This document shows, piece after piece, positions 55,021-61,617 of a stretch of DNA of 64,000 nt. The number at the start of each line of letters is the position of its first letter. Positions within the stretch are counted from its first letter, which is position 1. A program made the translations under genes and the position numbers. Origin of the DNA: JBHJHP01 sp042219825 (GTDB taxonomy: Bacteria; Bacteroidota; Bacteroidia; Bacteroidales; UBA5342); contig NZ_JBHJHQ010000003.1 in NCBI RefSeq assembly GCF_042219825.1, positions 248,001 to 312,000 on the forward strand. The letters run 5' to 3'. A model generated the notes under the pieces. The model was not told where the DNA came from, did no database searches, and saw nothing but the letters and a program-made list of their open reading frames with translations.

Positions 55021-56763
55021 ATGCAGGTTGTTAAAAAGAGAATATTAATATGGTTCATGGTCTTCACCTTAGCTGCATCCGCAGCATTTGCCTTAATTTA
55101 CAGGACAACAATTCGATATTACTTATCCGAATTAATACATAATCACCACATCGTTTCCAATAAATTACTGGCCAGAGAAAACGAGGAGGTTTCCGGAATT
55201 TTTTACAAAAAAAATGCTAAAGGTTATGACCGTTCTTTAAAATTTAATCATCTGGTACTACAGGTAAACAATAATTCATCCTTTAGAATCAATAAAAATA
55301 TTTTAAATGCTGCCCATGAAAAAAATAATATCCTTTTAACTGTCGAATTTTGGGGAAATCTATTTTATAATAAATACAGTATCAAGAATGAACCTTTAAA
55401 GGAAATTATTGACGGTTCTCTTGATGCAAAACTTCAAAAGATATATAATACATTGTTGGATAGCGATAGGGAAATCTTTGTCAGAATTAATCCCGAAATG
55501 GAATTATGGGTTTATAATACACCCTGGGAGAATAGAGATAATTACATCGAAGCGTACCGGCATGTGGTTTCATTCTGGCAAAAGAAAAATCCAAATCTGA
55601 AATTTATTTGGGGTCCAGCCGGTTTCAATGGATGTGAACGCTATTATCCAGGTGATGATGTAGTTGATCTGATTAGCATTACGCTTCAAAGCGAAGCGGA
55701 GAAGATGTATACCAGATATCCGGCTTATGGTTCTTTAGAAAATGAGATTCATCGTAAACTACACCGTCTGCGCTTTTTTAATAAACCCGTGATGATCATA
55801 ACATCTGATAAGATGTTCGATAAAACAGAAGTTGCAAATGCTGTAAATGATGAAATTGATAGCATTGCCAAATATCAGGATATTGCATACGATGAAACAC
55901 TTTGGAACAACGCACAGCTTTCCATCCCTAATGAGGAATTTCAAATCGGGGTATACGACCCAAGAAAATTGCTGCTTACGGATTCATCTATAACAACAGA
56001 ACACCTTTTTCTGGATTTTGGACACTTACAGTCCCGGGATTCTAAAACGTACCTTGATGATGTTTTTTCGAGAAACCATGATGTCATACTTACATTTGAA
56101 CCATGGATAGATTATGGCCGGATAACGGATCCTAATGTGCTTGCAAATATTGTTGATGGGAAATATGACACACTTATACATTTACTTTATAATGATATCT
56201 CAAATTCAAACCATACTGTTTATTTACGATTTGCGCACGAAATGGAAATCCCGATTACGCGATATGCCTGGCAAAGTAAAGATCCTATTATTTATATTAA
56301 GGCTTTTCGTTATTTTATGCAATTCCCAAATCCATTTCCTTTAAATGTAAAGAAAGTTTGGGGACCTGCCGGCGACAGGGGTGCACCCGATTATTATCCC
56401 GGAGATGATGTGGTGGATTATGTAAGTTTCGCAGCTTATGGCCTACCAGATAAGAACATCACGGACTTTAACAAACAGATAATGTTCAGCACTATATTCG
56501 AAGATAAAATCATAAACTACCGATATATGAACAAACCTGTTTTTATTACAGAATTTGGAGTTAAGGGACCCAATGAATATAAATTAAAATGGATGGAAGA
56601 TGCAGCCATTACGTTAAATAAAAATCCTCAAGTGGTTGGTGTTAATTATTTTAATATGAGTGACACACCTGGAGCATGGGGTGACATAAAAGAACCGGAC
56701 TGGAGTATTGATACGAGTATTTTACATCGATTCTTAGAGGTTTTAAAAAAGGATAACCAGTAA
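55021..56763 (+). CDS. Membrane-anchored protein with two GH26-like domains
   Basis: One N-terminal hydrophobic anchor (about 9-28) is followed by two related barrel domains (about 55-300 and 305-575). Both contain the VWGPAG/IWGPAG and YYPGDDVVD motifs. Domain 2 keeps a GH26-type acid/base (LRFAHEMEIP, Glu407) and nucleophile (FITEFGVKG, Glu511). Domain 1 keeps NPEME (Glu159), but the nucleophile strand reads IITSDK, with Ser262 in place of Glu. So domain 2 is probably a beta-mannanase/xylanase-like hydrolase and domain 1 a binding or scaffold domain. It likely acts on the nearby synthase's product in the periplasm. Confidence 0.78.
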   Translation: MQVVKKRILIWFMVFTLAASAAFALIYRTTIRYYLSELIHNHHIVSNKLLARENEEVSGIFYKKNAKGYDRSLKFNHLVLQVNNNSSFRINKNILNAAHEKNNILLTVEFWGNLFYNKYSIKNEPLKEIIDGSLDAKLQKIYNTLLDSDREIFVRINPEMELWVYNTPWENRDNYIEAYRHVVSFWQKKNPNLKFIWGPAGFNGCERYYPGDDVVDLISITLQSEAEKMYTRYPAYGSLENEIHRKLHRLRFFNKPVMIITSDKMFDKTEVANAVNDEIDSIAKYQDIAYDETLWNNAQLSIPNEEFQIGVYDPRKLLLTDSSITTEHLFLDFGHLQSRDSKTYLDDVFSRNHDVILTFEPWIDYGRITDPNVLANIVDGKYDTLIHLLYNDISNSNHTVYLRFAHEMEIPITRYAWQSKDPIIYIKAFRYFMQFPNPFPLNVKKVWGPAGDRGAPDYYPGDDVVDYVSFAAYGLPDKNITDFNKQIMFSTIFEDKIINYRYMNKPVFITEFGVKGPNEYKLKWMEDAAITLNKNPQVVGVNYFNMSDTPGAWGDIKEPDWSIDTSILHRFLEVLKKDNQ

Positions 56764-56796
56764 AATAACCACAATTTTATTATATGAATTGCTAAC

Positions 56797-58062
56797 ATGA
56801 AAAAGATACTTCAAATAGTGCCTCTTACCATTATTGGCTTGTTTATCCTTTCCATATTTGGATGGATCTCAGTTCATATATCTAACGGAGATAAAGAATT
56901 CAGACTTATTGGTAAGACTGTAAAATACATGTATACATTTCCTGACTTATTTGCTACCTCAGTCAATGAATTCAGAGGTCTGCCGGAAACATTTATAAAA
57001 ACACCGGAAAACTTTCAGTCCATTAATAAACTTGATTCAAATATTATTGCATTAACCTCTTATACCGATACCGATAATTCACGTATTGTAGCATTGATAA
57101 ACCTGAAAAATGATTCGATTTTATATTCATGGTCATTACATGATCGCATGTCTGACCATGTTCGCATTTTTCACCCATTGCTTCTACCAGAAAAGAACCT
57201 AGTTTATTATCAGAACTATGAGAGCCTGAAAAGAATCGATTCTTTATCAAATGTAATCTGGAAGATTGATAGCTTATGGCCGCACCATGCAATAAACATT
57301 GATGATCAAGGTGATATATGGATTAGCACACATAAAAGTGATGGCGTCGGATTATTTAGTATCAATGAAAGATATGTCTTTTTCAAAGACGAGTATATCA
57401 ATAAGATTGACGTGGAGACAGGTAGCATCCTATTTCAAAAATCATTCACCGATATTTTAACACAGAATAACTTATCCAATTATCTCTTGAAATCTGGTAA
57501 TGTGGAGGATCCAATTCATATTAACGATATTGAACCCGCATTAAAAACGACTCCTTACTATCAAAGAGGAGATGTTTTTATCAGTGCCAGAAGTATGTCA
57601 GCAATATTTCACTATCGCCCTGCAACAAACAAGATAATAAAAGTTATTGAGGGACCTTTTGTTGGTCAGCATGACGTAGATTTTTATAATGATAATAGCC
57701 TCGTATTTTTTAACAATAACAAACATCCCGCTTCAAATTGGGAGAAGAATCCGGCCCAAATAGATTCATCCCAATTCGTATTTGCTGGTGATCATTATTC
57801 GCAATTAGTGCGTTATAATTTCAATAACGAAAGCTTTTCTTTTATTGGAGACCAGGTATTTAAAGCAAATAAAATCTACACTTTGTCAGAAGGGCTAGTT
57901 GACTTTTTTGAAAATAATACCTACTTTGTAGAAGAGCAAAATTCAGGGATCCTATGGATTATAAAAGACAATGACGTAATTTATAAAAATGTTATGAAAT
58001 CAGGTCATGAAGGATTCCATAATTTACCCAATTGGACAAGAATAATTAATAATTATGAGTAA
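56797..58062 (+). CDS. Arylsulfotransferase-like beta-propeller protein
   Basis: A 421-residue protein with one N-terminal membrane helix (about 5-27) and a propeller-type body like the ASST (PAPS-independent sulfotransferase) family. Landmarks are WPHHAINIDDQGDIWI near 163, IHINDIEPAL, GDVFISARSMSAIFHYRP, GQHDVDFYNDNSLVFFNNN and LWIIKDNDVIY at the end. Whether it transfers sulfate or only senses or binds is not known for this branch. It overlaps a 47-codon gene by eight bases, which in turn overlaps a membrane sulfotransferase gene, so the three act as a unit. Confidence 0.75.
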   Translation: MKKILQIVPLTIIGLFILSIFGWISVHISNGDKEFRLIGKTVKYMYTFPDLFATSVNEFRGLPETFIKTPENFQSINKLDSNIIALTSYTDTDNSRIVALINLKNDSILYSWSLHDRMSDHVRIFHPLLLPEKNLVYYQNYESLKRIDSLSNVIWKIDSLWPHHAINIDDQGDIWISTHKSDGVGLFSINERYVFFKDEYINKIDVETGSILFQKSFTDILTQNNLSNYLLKSGNVEDPIHINDIEPALKTTPYYQRGDVFISARSMSAIFHYRPATNKIIKVIEGPFVGQHDVDFYNDNSLVFFNNNKHPASNWEKNPAQIDSSQFVFAGDHYSQLVRYNFNNESFSFIGDQVFKANKIYTLSEGLVDFFENNTYFVEEQNSGILWIIKDNDVIYKNVMKSGHEGFHNLPNWTRIINNYE

Positions 58063-58198
58063 TTTATTATACATCGGTCCAGGACTTGGAATCGGAACAA
58101 TTATTCTGATATTTATAATTGCAGGGATTGTAGTATTTTCTTTTTTATATGTTTTTTGGCTTAAGATTAAGCGCTTATTCAGAAAAAAGAATAAATGA
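58055..58198 (+). CDS. 47-residue YIGPG-type membrane peptide
   Basis: A short gene fitted exactly between its neighbours: ATG 58055 lies inside the propeller gene's last codons and TGA 58196-58198 overlaps the next ATG (58195). The product has an N-terminal YIGPGLGIGT, one membrane helix (about 13-36) and a basic tail (KIKRLFRKKNK), so it is probably anchored with its tail in the cytoplasm. Small proteins with a YIGPG start occur next to sulfotransferase and phosphatase genes in polysaccharide loci, to my recollection. Function unknown. Overlaps on both sides make it very likely to be translated. Confidence 0.8.
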   Translation: MSNLLYIGPGLGIGTIILIFIIAGIVVFSFLYVFWLKIKRLFRKKNK

Positions 58199-59607
58199 TG
58201 CTGTTTTATACTATCCTTTTCTTCAGTTTCTTAATCATTGCCACGACTATCCGTTTAAATAGGTTAATTTTTTATAATCTGGCTCAAAACAGTGTAGCTT
58301 TGGTAAATGAACTTTTATCTGATTCCGAGGAAGATGTAAAAATTAAACAGATACAGAAAAGGACTAATAAGCTGGCTATTTCACTTCTGAAGATTCTTAT
58401 ATTCTTAGTTGTATGCTTTGTATTAGGCAGTATCCCCGTTGTTACTTACATCCTATTAAGTAAACGAGAGATTAACAGCTTAGAGTTCTTTACTTTTTAT
58501 CCCATGATCTCTATCACATTTGGAGCGACTGTACCTTTCGTTATTCCTTATAGTAAAAAGAACGAAAGCGGCTATTCTGAACTTTCTCAATTGTTACACC
58601 GAATCGCACTTGACAATTATCAAATATCAGAGAAACTTTTCAAACGTGAAACCCAAAAAATTAAAAGAAAACAATATAAATCCAGAAAAGACTTTGTAAT
58701 TATTTCAGGTTTAGCCCGAGCAGGTACTACCAGCTTAATGAACGATTTGTCAAAAATTAATAAACTGGTAACCTTGAGCTATGCCAATATGCCCTTTTTA
58801 ATGAGCCCCAACCTATGGGCTAAATTTTACAAACCCAGAACTAAACATTTAAAGGAAAGAAGTCATAAAGACGGAATAATGATTGGTTACAACTCTAATG
58901 AAGCCCTTGAAGAGTATTTTTTTAAGGTAAAAGCAAACGACTCATTTATCCATGAAACTTATTTGTCTGCTTATAAGATATCAGAAAAAGATTATATCGA
59001 TTATCTTGATTACCAAACAAATATTAAGCATGATAACACTAAAATATATCTGGCAAAGAATAATAACTTTATTTTAAGATACAATTCTATACGCGAGTTT
59101 AATGACGATTTTATAATGGTTATTTTATATCGTGATCCTGTAACACATGCGGCTTCATTATTGGAAAAACACCAATATTATTCAGCCTTACAAAAGAAAG
59201 ATCCTTTTATTTTAGATTATATGAACTGGTTAGGACACCATGAATTTGGATTGAATCATAAACCTTTCATATTTAGTGATACATATTTTTTAAACAGCAC
59301 CAACAAAGACTCGATTGACTATTGGTTAAAAACCTGGATCAACTATTACAATTATGTGCTAACTATTCGACACCCAAATACATTACTGGTCAATTATAGC
59401 ACTTATTGTAAGAATCCCGAAAATGTAATTAAGCTTATTGCAAATAAAGTCGGAATACAAACAATAATTCCTGAATATAAACCCTTTAAGAATATAAGAA
59501 GTGAAAATTCTTATGCTTCAAAAGAGTTGCTTGAAGAAGCACAAAGCATTTATATAAGATTACAGTCACATCTCAATTCCGGATTAAAATATACTGGATT
59601 GAACTAA
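58195..59607 (+). CDS. Membrane-anchored sulfotransferase
   Basis: The 470-residue protein has three hydrophobic segments (about 1-20, 63-90, 98-118) and then a PAPS-dependent sulfotransferase domain. The P-loop is SGLARAGTTSLMNDL (171-185) and the 3'-phosphate element is VILYRDPVTHAASLLEKHQY near 310. The catalytic part should face the cytoplasm if it uses PAPS. It starts in the stop of the 47-residue gene (ATGA). It is the second sulfotransferase of the window, unlike the soluble one at 8607. Confidence 0.85.
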   Translation: MMLFYTILFFSFLIIATTIRLNRLIFYNLAQNSVALVNELLSDSEEDVKIKQIQKRTNKLAISLLKILIFLVVCFVLGSIPVVTYILLSKREINSLEFFTFYPMISITFGATVPFVIPYSKKNESGYSELSQLLHRIALDNYQISEKLFKRETQKIKRKQYKSRKDFVIISGLARAGTTSLMNDLSKINKLVTLSYANMPFLMSPNLWAKFYKPRTKHLKERSHKDGIMIGYNSNEALEEYFFKVKANDSFIHETYLSAYKISEKDYIDYLDYQTNIKHDNTKIYLAKNNNFILRYNSIREFNDDFIMVILYRDPVTHAASLLEKHQYYSALQKKDPFILDYMNWLGHHEFGLNHKPFIFSDTYFLNSTNKDSIDYWLKTWINYYNYVLTIRHPNTLLVNYSTYCKNPENVIKLIANKVGIQTIIPEYKPFKNIRSENSYASKELLEEAQSIYIRLQSHLNSGLKYTGLN

Positions 59608-59819
59608 AACCCTGTTATTACACATCATTATATTGGAATCTACTTCTTAAAAGGATTAAATACAACATAGAAATTATATTATGGCTTTATCCAAAACCTG
59701 TATAAACACAGAACGGTGATTTAAACATCTTCTTTGCTAATTATTTAAGCCTCTGGTTATTTATATAATGTGTAAGCTTGGGAATGTACGTTTATCTAAA
59801 CTTTAGATTACAGTTTGCA

Positions 59820-59860
59820 AAAAAAATCCGTAAAAGTAATACTACCCTTACGGATTTTTC
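59820..59860. terminator. Bidirectional terminator-like hairpin
   Basis: Stem aaaaatccgtaa (59822-59833) pairs with ttacggattttt (59848-59859) around a 14-base loop. The minus-strand side has eight T residues (A-run 59819-59826), the plus side five. It can end the sulfotransferase transcript from the left and the small minus-strand gene at 59915 from the right. The remainder of 59608-59914 contains nothing I recognise. Confidence 0.7.
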
Positions 59861-59914
59861 AGCATATTGCTGAATTTTTTTATAAATTCTGAATCAACAG
59901 AACCCTGTTACTCT

Positions 59915-60136
59915 TTATGAATTTACAACAGGCTCCTTGTGATACATAGCATCTGCATGAACTGTACCTTCAGCATATTTTAACCTTCTGAAAGCATCTC
60001 TGACCATTAATCTAAGTCCCAGATTAAACAACAAAAAATAGCTCACAAACTTTTCCCGTGTTCCCCTCTGATCCCAAATAATAAGCTGACGTTGTTTTTG
60101 ATTGTAAATCATGATCTCTTGTTTTAATGTTAGCAA
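59915..60136 (-). CDS. Small uncharacterised protein with own promoter and terminator
   Basis: I do not recognise this 73-residue protein (or 65 residues from the internal ATG at 60112). It is polar at the N-terminus (QEIMIYNQKQRQLIIWDQRG), has one amphipathic or hydrophobic stretch (FVSYFLLFNLGLRLMV) and a basic segment RDAFRRLKYAEG. Support for a real gene comes from its surroundings: a textbook TTTG-N19-TATCTTTG promoter at 60229-60259 and a terminator with a T8 run 60 bases after the stop. The alternative is that the transcript is a non-coding RNA. Confidence 0.55.
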   Translation of the reverse strand: MLTLKQEIMIYNQKQRQLIIWDQRGTREKFVSYFLLFNLGLRLMVRDAFRRLKYAEGTVHADAMYHKEPVVNS

Positions 60137-60228
60137 AAGTGTTATTCCCTCAATATAAAAACTAAATCCTTAATATAAAAAACACATTTAAATCCAAATA
60201 CTAATTAATAGTTCTTTAAATGTTAATT

Positions 60229-60259
60229 CAAAGATAAATATAAATTTAATATAAACAAA
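60229..60259 (-). promoter_or_regulatory. Bacteroidota promoter, TTTG-N19-TATCTTTG
   Basis: On the minus strand TTTG (60259-60256) is followed by 19 bases and TATCTTTG (60236-60229), matching the -33/-7 consensus of Bacteroidota primary sigma promoters. Transcription would start near 60222 and give a leader of about 85 bases before the small gene at 59915-60136. This is the clearest promoter in the window. Confidence 0.75.
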
Positions 60260-60673
60260 ATATTTTTTTATTATTATCCCTTTCGTTCAGTATTTAAGAC
60301 AACATATCAGAAAAAAATGCGTACTTTTTACTCTACAAATAATGTAAAGGTGTTGTAGAACATATAATTACTCCTCTTCAGAATAAAAATTTCCGGGCCG
60401 TTTCTATTTACATTCTCACTAAAAGATATGTTATAAAACATGATTTTATTTATATTCATTTTACATAGATTAAAGCTTATAATAATTATTTCACCAAAAT
60501 ATATTGTAAACTGGGCAATTACTGAATTACAAAATATATTTACAAAAACATTATACACGATTGAGGATACTTGCACATCAGCACAACCTTCACTTGCGTG
60601 AAGTTTTTTTTGTGTTTACCTATAAACTAGTTTACTGCAAAACTTTCGTGAATTCATATATTTATAAAAATAA
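60260..60673. other. AT-rich gap without recognised gene
   Basis: About 410 bases of AT-rich DNA between the promoter at 60229 and the direct repeat at 60674. The open frames here (for example 60328-60576 minus) have low-complexity composition and no ribosome-binding, overlap or family support. I see no RNA gene or array in it. Confidence 0.5.
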
Positions 60674-60780
60674 GAGTTTGAGGGTGAGTATTGAGGGAAA
60701 ACCGCGAAAGCGTGGTCTCTCTCGTTCTCTCCCTCTTGCTCTTTTGTGAGCCTACCTGCCCCCACATGCGGGGCGAACCA
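60674..60780. repeat. 107-bp direct repeat, copy A
   Basis: Runs from gagtttgagggtgagtatt to gcggggcgaacca and is nearly identical to copy B at 61188-61295; the few differences include ccgcgaaag versus ccgcaaaag and cttgctctt versus cttgatctt. Its right end resembles the 3' part of a tRNA gene on the minus strand. The two copies lie about 510 bp apart and flank the GIY-YIG pseudogene. Confidence 0.9.
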
Positions 60781-60785
60781 GAAAC

Positions 60786-61073
60786 TTAACAATTAGCTTT
60801 AAGCCATTCAATCCTTTTGGGATTTTTCAAAAATTTAATAAATCTTCTTGATTTCATTCTTTTAATGAATGATTCAATATTTTAAGCTTTCGAAATTGAC
60901 TCACATTCAATTTCGAGATAAACAACCCAGTCATTTGCAGCTGCTGTAAATTTCGTTCTGCCATAATGACGTTCATTATGCATTTTTAATCTCACTTCCA
61001 CTTCAAGTTCAATGGAACCTATGTAATATCGATTCAACTTTTCACTAAATATTATGTAACAATACGCTTTCAT
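60786..61073 (-). pseudogene. GIY-YIG endonuclease-like gene with in-frame stop
   Basis: From ATG (61073) the frame reads MKAYCYIIFSEKLNRYYIGS, the GIY-YIG nuclease opening, then HNERHYGRTKFTAAANDW and CESISKA before TAA at 60882-60884. Past that stop, in the same frame, the family's usual C-terminus continues for 31 codons (NIESFIKRMKSRRFIKFLKN to WLKANC) and ends at TAA 60786-60788. A Lys (AAA) or Gln (CAA) codon changed to TAA explains this. Restored, it would be about 95 residues, the normal size of these UvrC-like stand-alone domains. It is bracketed by the 107-bp direct repeats. Confidence 0.85.
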
Positions 61074-61187
61074 GGTTTAGAAATTCTGCCTTATTATACA
61101 AGAAAGCGAATGATACAGGCAAAATTACAATACTAGGAATAAAAAGCCTTTCTATACGTTCTCGATTGCAAATATTGCTACTAAACT

Positions 61188-61295
61188 GAGTTTGAGGGTG
61201 AGTATTGAGGGAAAACCGCAAAAGCGTGGTCTCTCTCGTTCTCTCCCTCTTGATCTTTTGTGAGCCCACCTGCCCCGCAAATGCGGGGCGAACCA
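61188..61295. repeat. 108-bp direct repeat, copy B
   Basis: Second copy of the repeat at 60674. Its right end, read on the minus strand with the flanking bases, gives ggtccttggttcg, a 16-base palindrome (ccccgcatttgcgggg), then caggtgggctcac. This matches the T-arm and acceptor end of the adjacent tRNA gene (ggtccctggttcg ... ccaggtgggcccac) with the palindrome in the place of the T-loop bases. The copy lies 55 bases from the tRNA 3' end. Confidence 0.9.
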
Positions 61296-61314
61296 AGGAC
61301 CAAAAACTCTTCCA

Positions 61315-61350
61315 CAAAAAAAGCTTCTGCGTTTGCAGAAGCTTTTTTTG
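61315..61350. terminator. Bidirectional terminator after tRNA gene
   Basis: Stem agcttctgc (61322-61330) with gcagaagct (61335-61343), a 4-base loop, seven T residues on the plus side and seven A residues before the stem, so it works in both directions. It directly follows the 3' end of the minus-strand tRNA. Confidence 0.88.
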
Positions 61351-61424
61351 TGGGCCCACCTGGGCTCGAACCAGGGACCACCTGATTATGAGTCAGGTGC
61401 TCTAACCAACTGAGCTATAGGCCC
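61351..61424 (-). tRNA. tRNA with CAU anticodon (Met elongator or Ile2)
   Basis: The minus strand gives a 74-base cloverleaf: acceptor GGGCCTA/TGGGCCC (one U-G pair), D-arm GCTCAGTTGGTTAGAGC, anticodon stem CCTGA/TCAGG with loop CTCATAA (anticodon CAU), T-arm with GGTTCGAGCCC. The discriminator base is A and CCA is not encoded. A loop CTCATAA is shared by elongator tRNA-Met and by tRNA-Ile2, which reads AUA after lysidine modification, so the amino acid is ambiguous. Initiator tRNA is unlikely. A terminator follows at once. Confidence 0.93.
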
Positions 61425-61473
61425 ATTTAGTAACATTTTATACTTCAGGTTTTGATTTATACTGACCACCTGT

Positions 61474-61539
61474 ACCGAATATTCGGTAAAGTCAGTCCCG
61501 ATAGCTATCGGTATAACCAGCTGCCCCGAACATTCGGGG
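61474..61539. repeat. Cluster of three short palindromes
   Basis: accgaatattcggt (61474-61487), ccgatagctatcgg (61498-61511) and ccccgaacattcgggg (61524-61539) follow one another in the 193-base gap between the tRNA and RNase R. The third has the same layout as the palindrome inside the 107/108-bp repeats. They could form hairpins in the rnr 3' untranslated region or be copies of a small dispersed palindromic repeat. Confidence 0.7.
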
Positions 61540-61617
61540 AGAGGCCCTAAATTTTCATTGAAAATTTCGGAGTGCAATATTACAGAATTAGCCCAAATTT
61601 ACCAAATAAAACATGCA

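Noticed and set aside
60328..60576. 82-codon minus-strand ORF
   Set aside because: Low-complexity, Asn/Phe/Ile-rich translation of AT-rich DNA, with no promoter, overlap or family motif.
61045..61577. Several ORFs of 63-104 codons across the tRNA and repeats
   Set aside because: They translate the tRNA gene, the terminator hairpin and the 108-bp repeat; such frames are common false gene calls next to tRNA genes.
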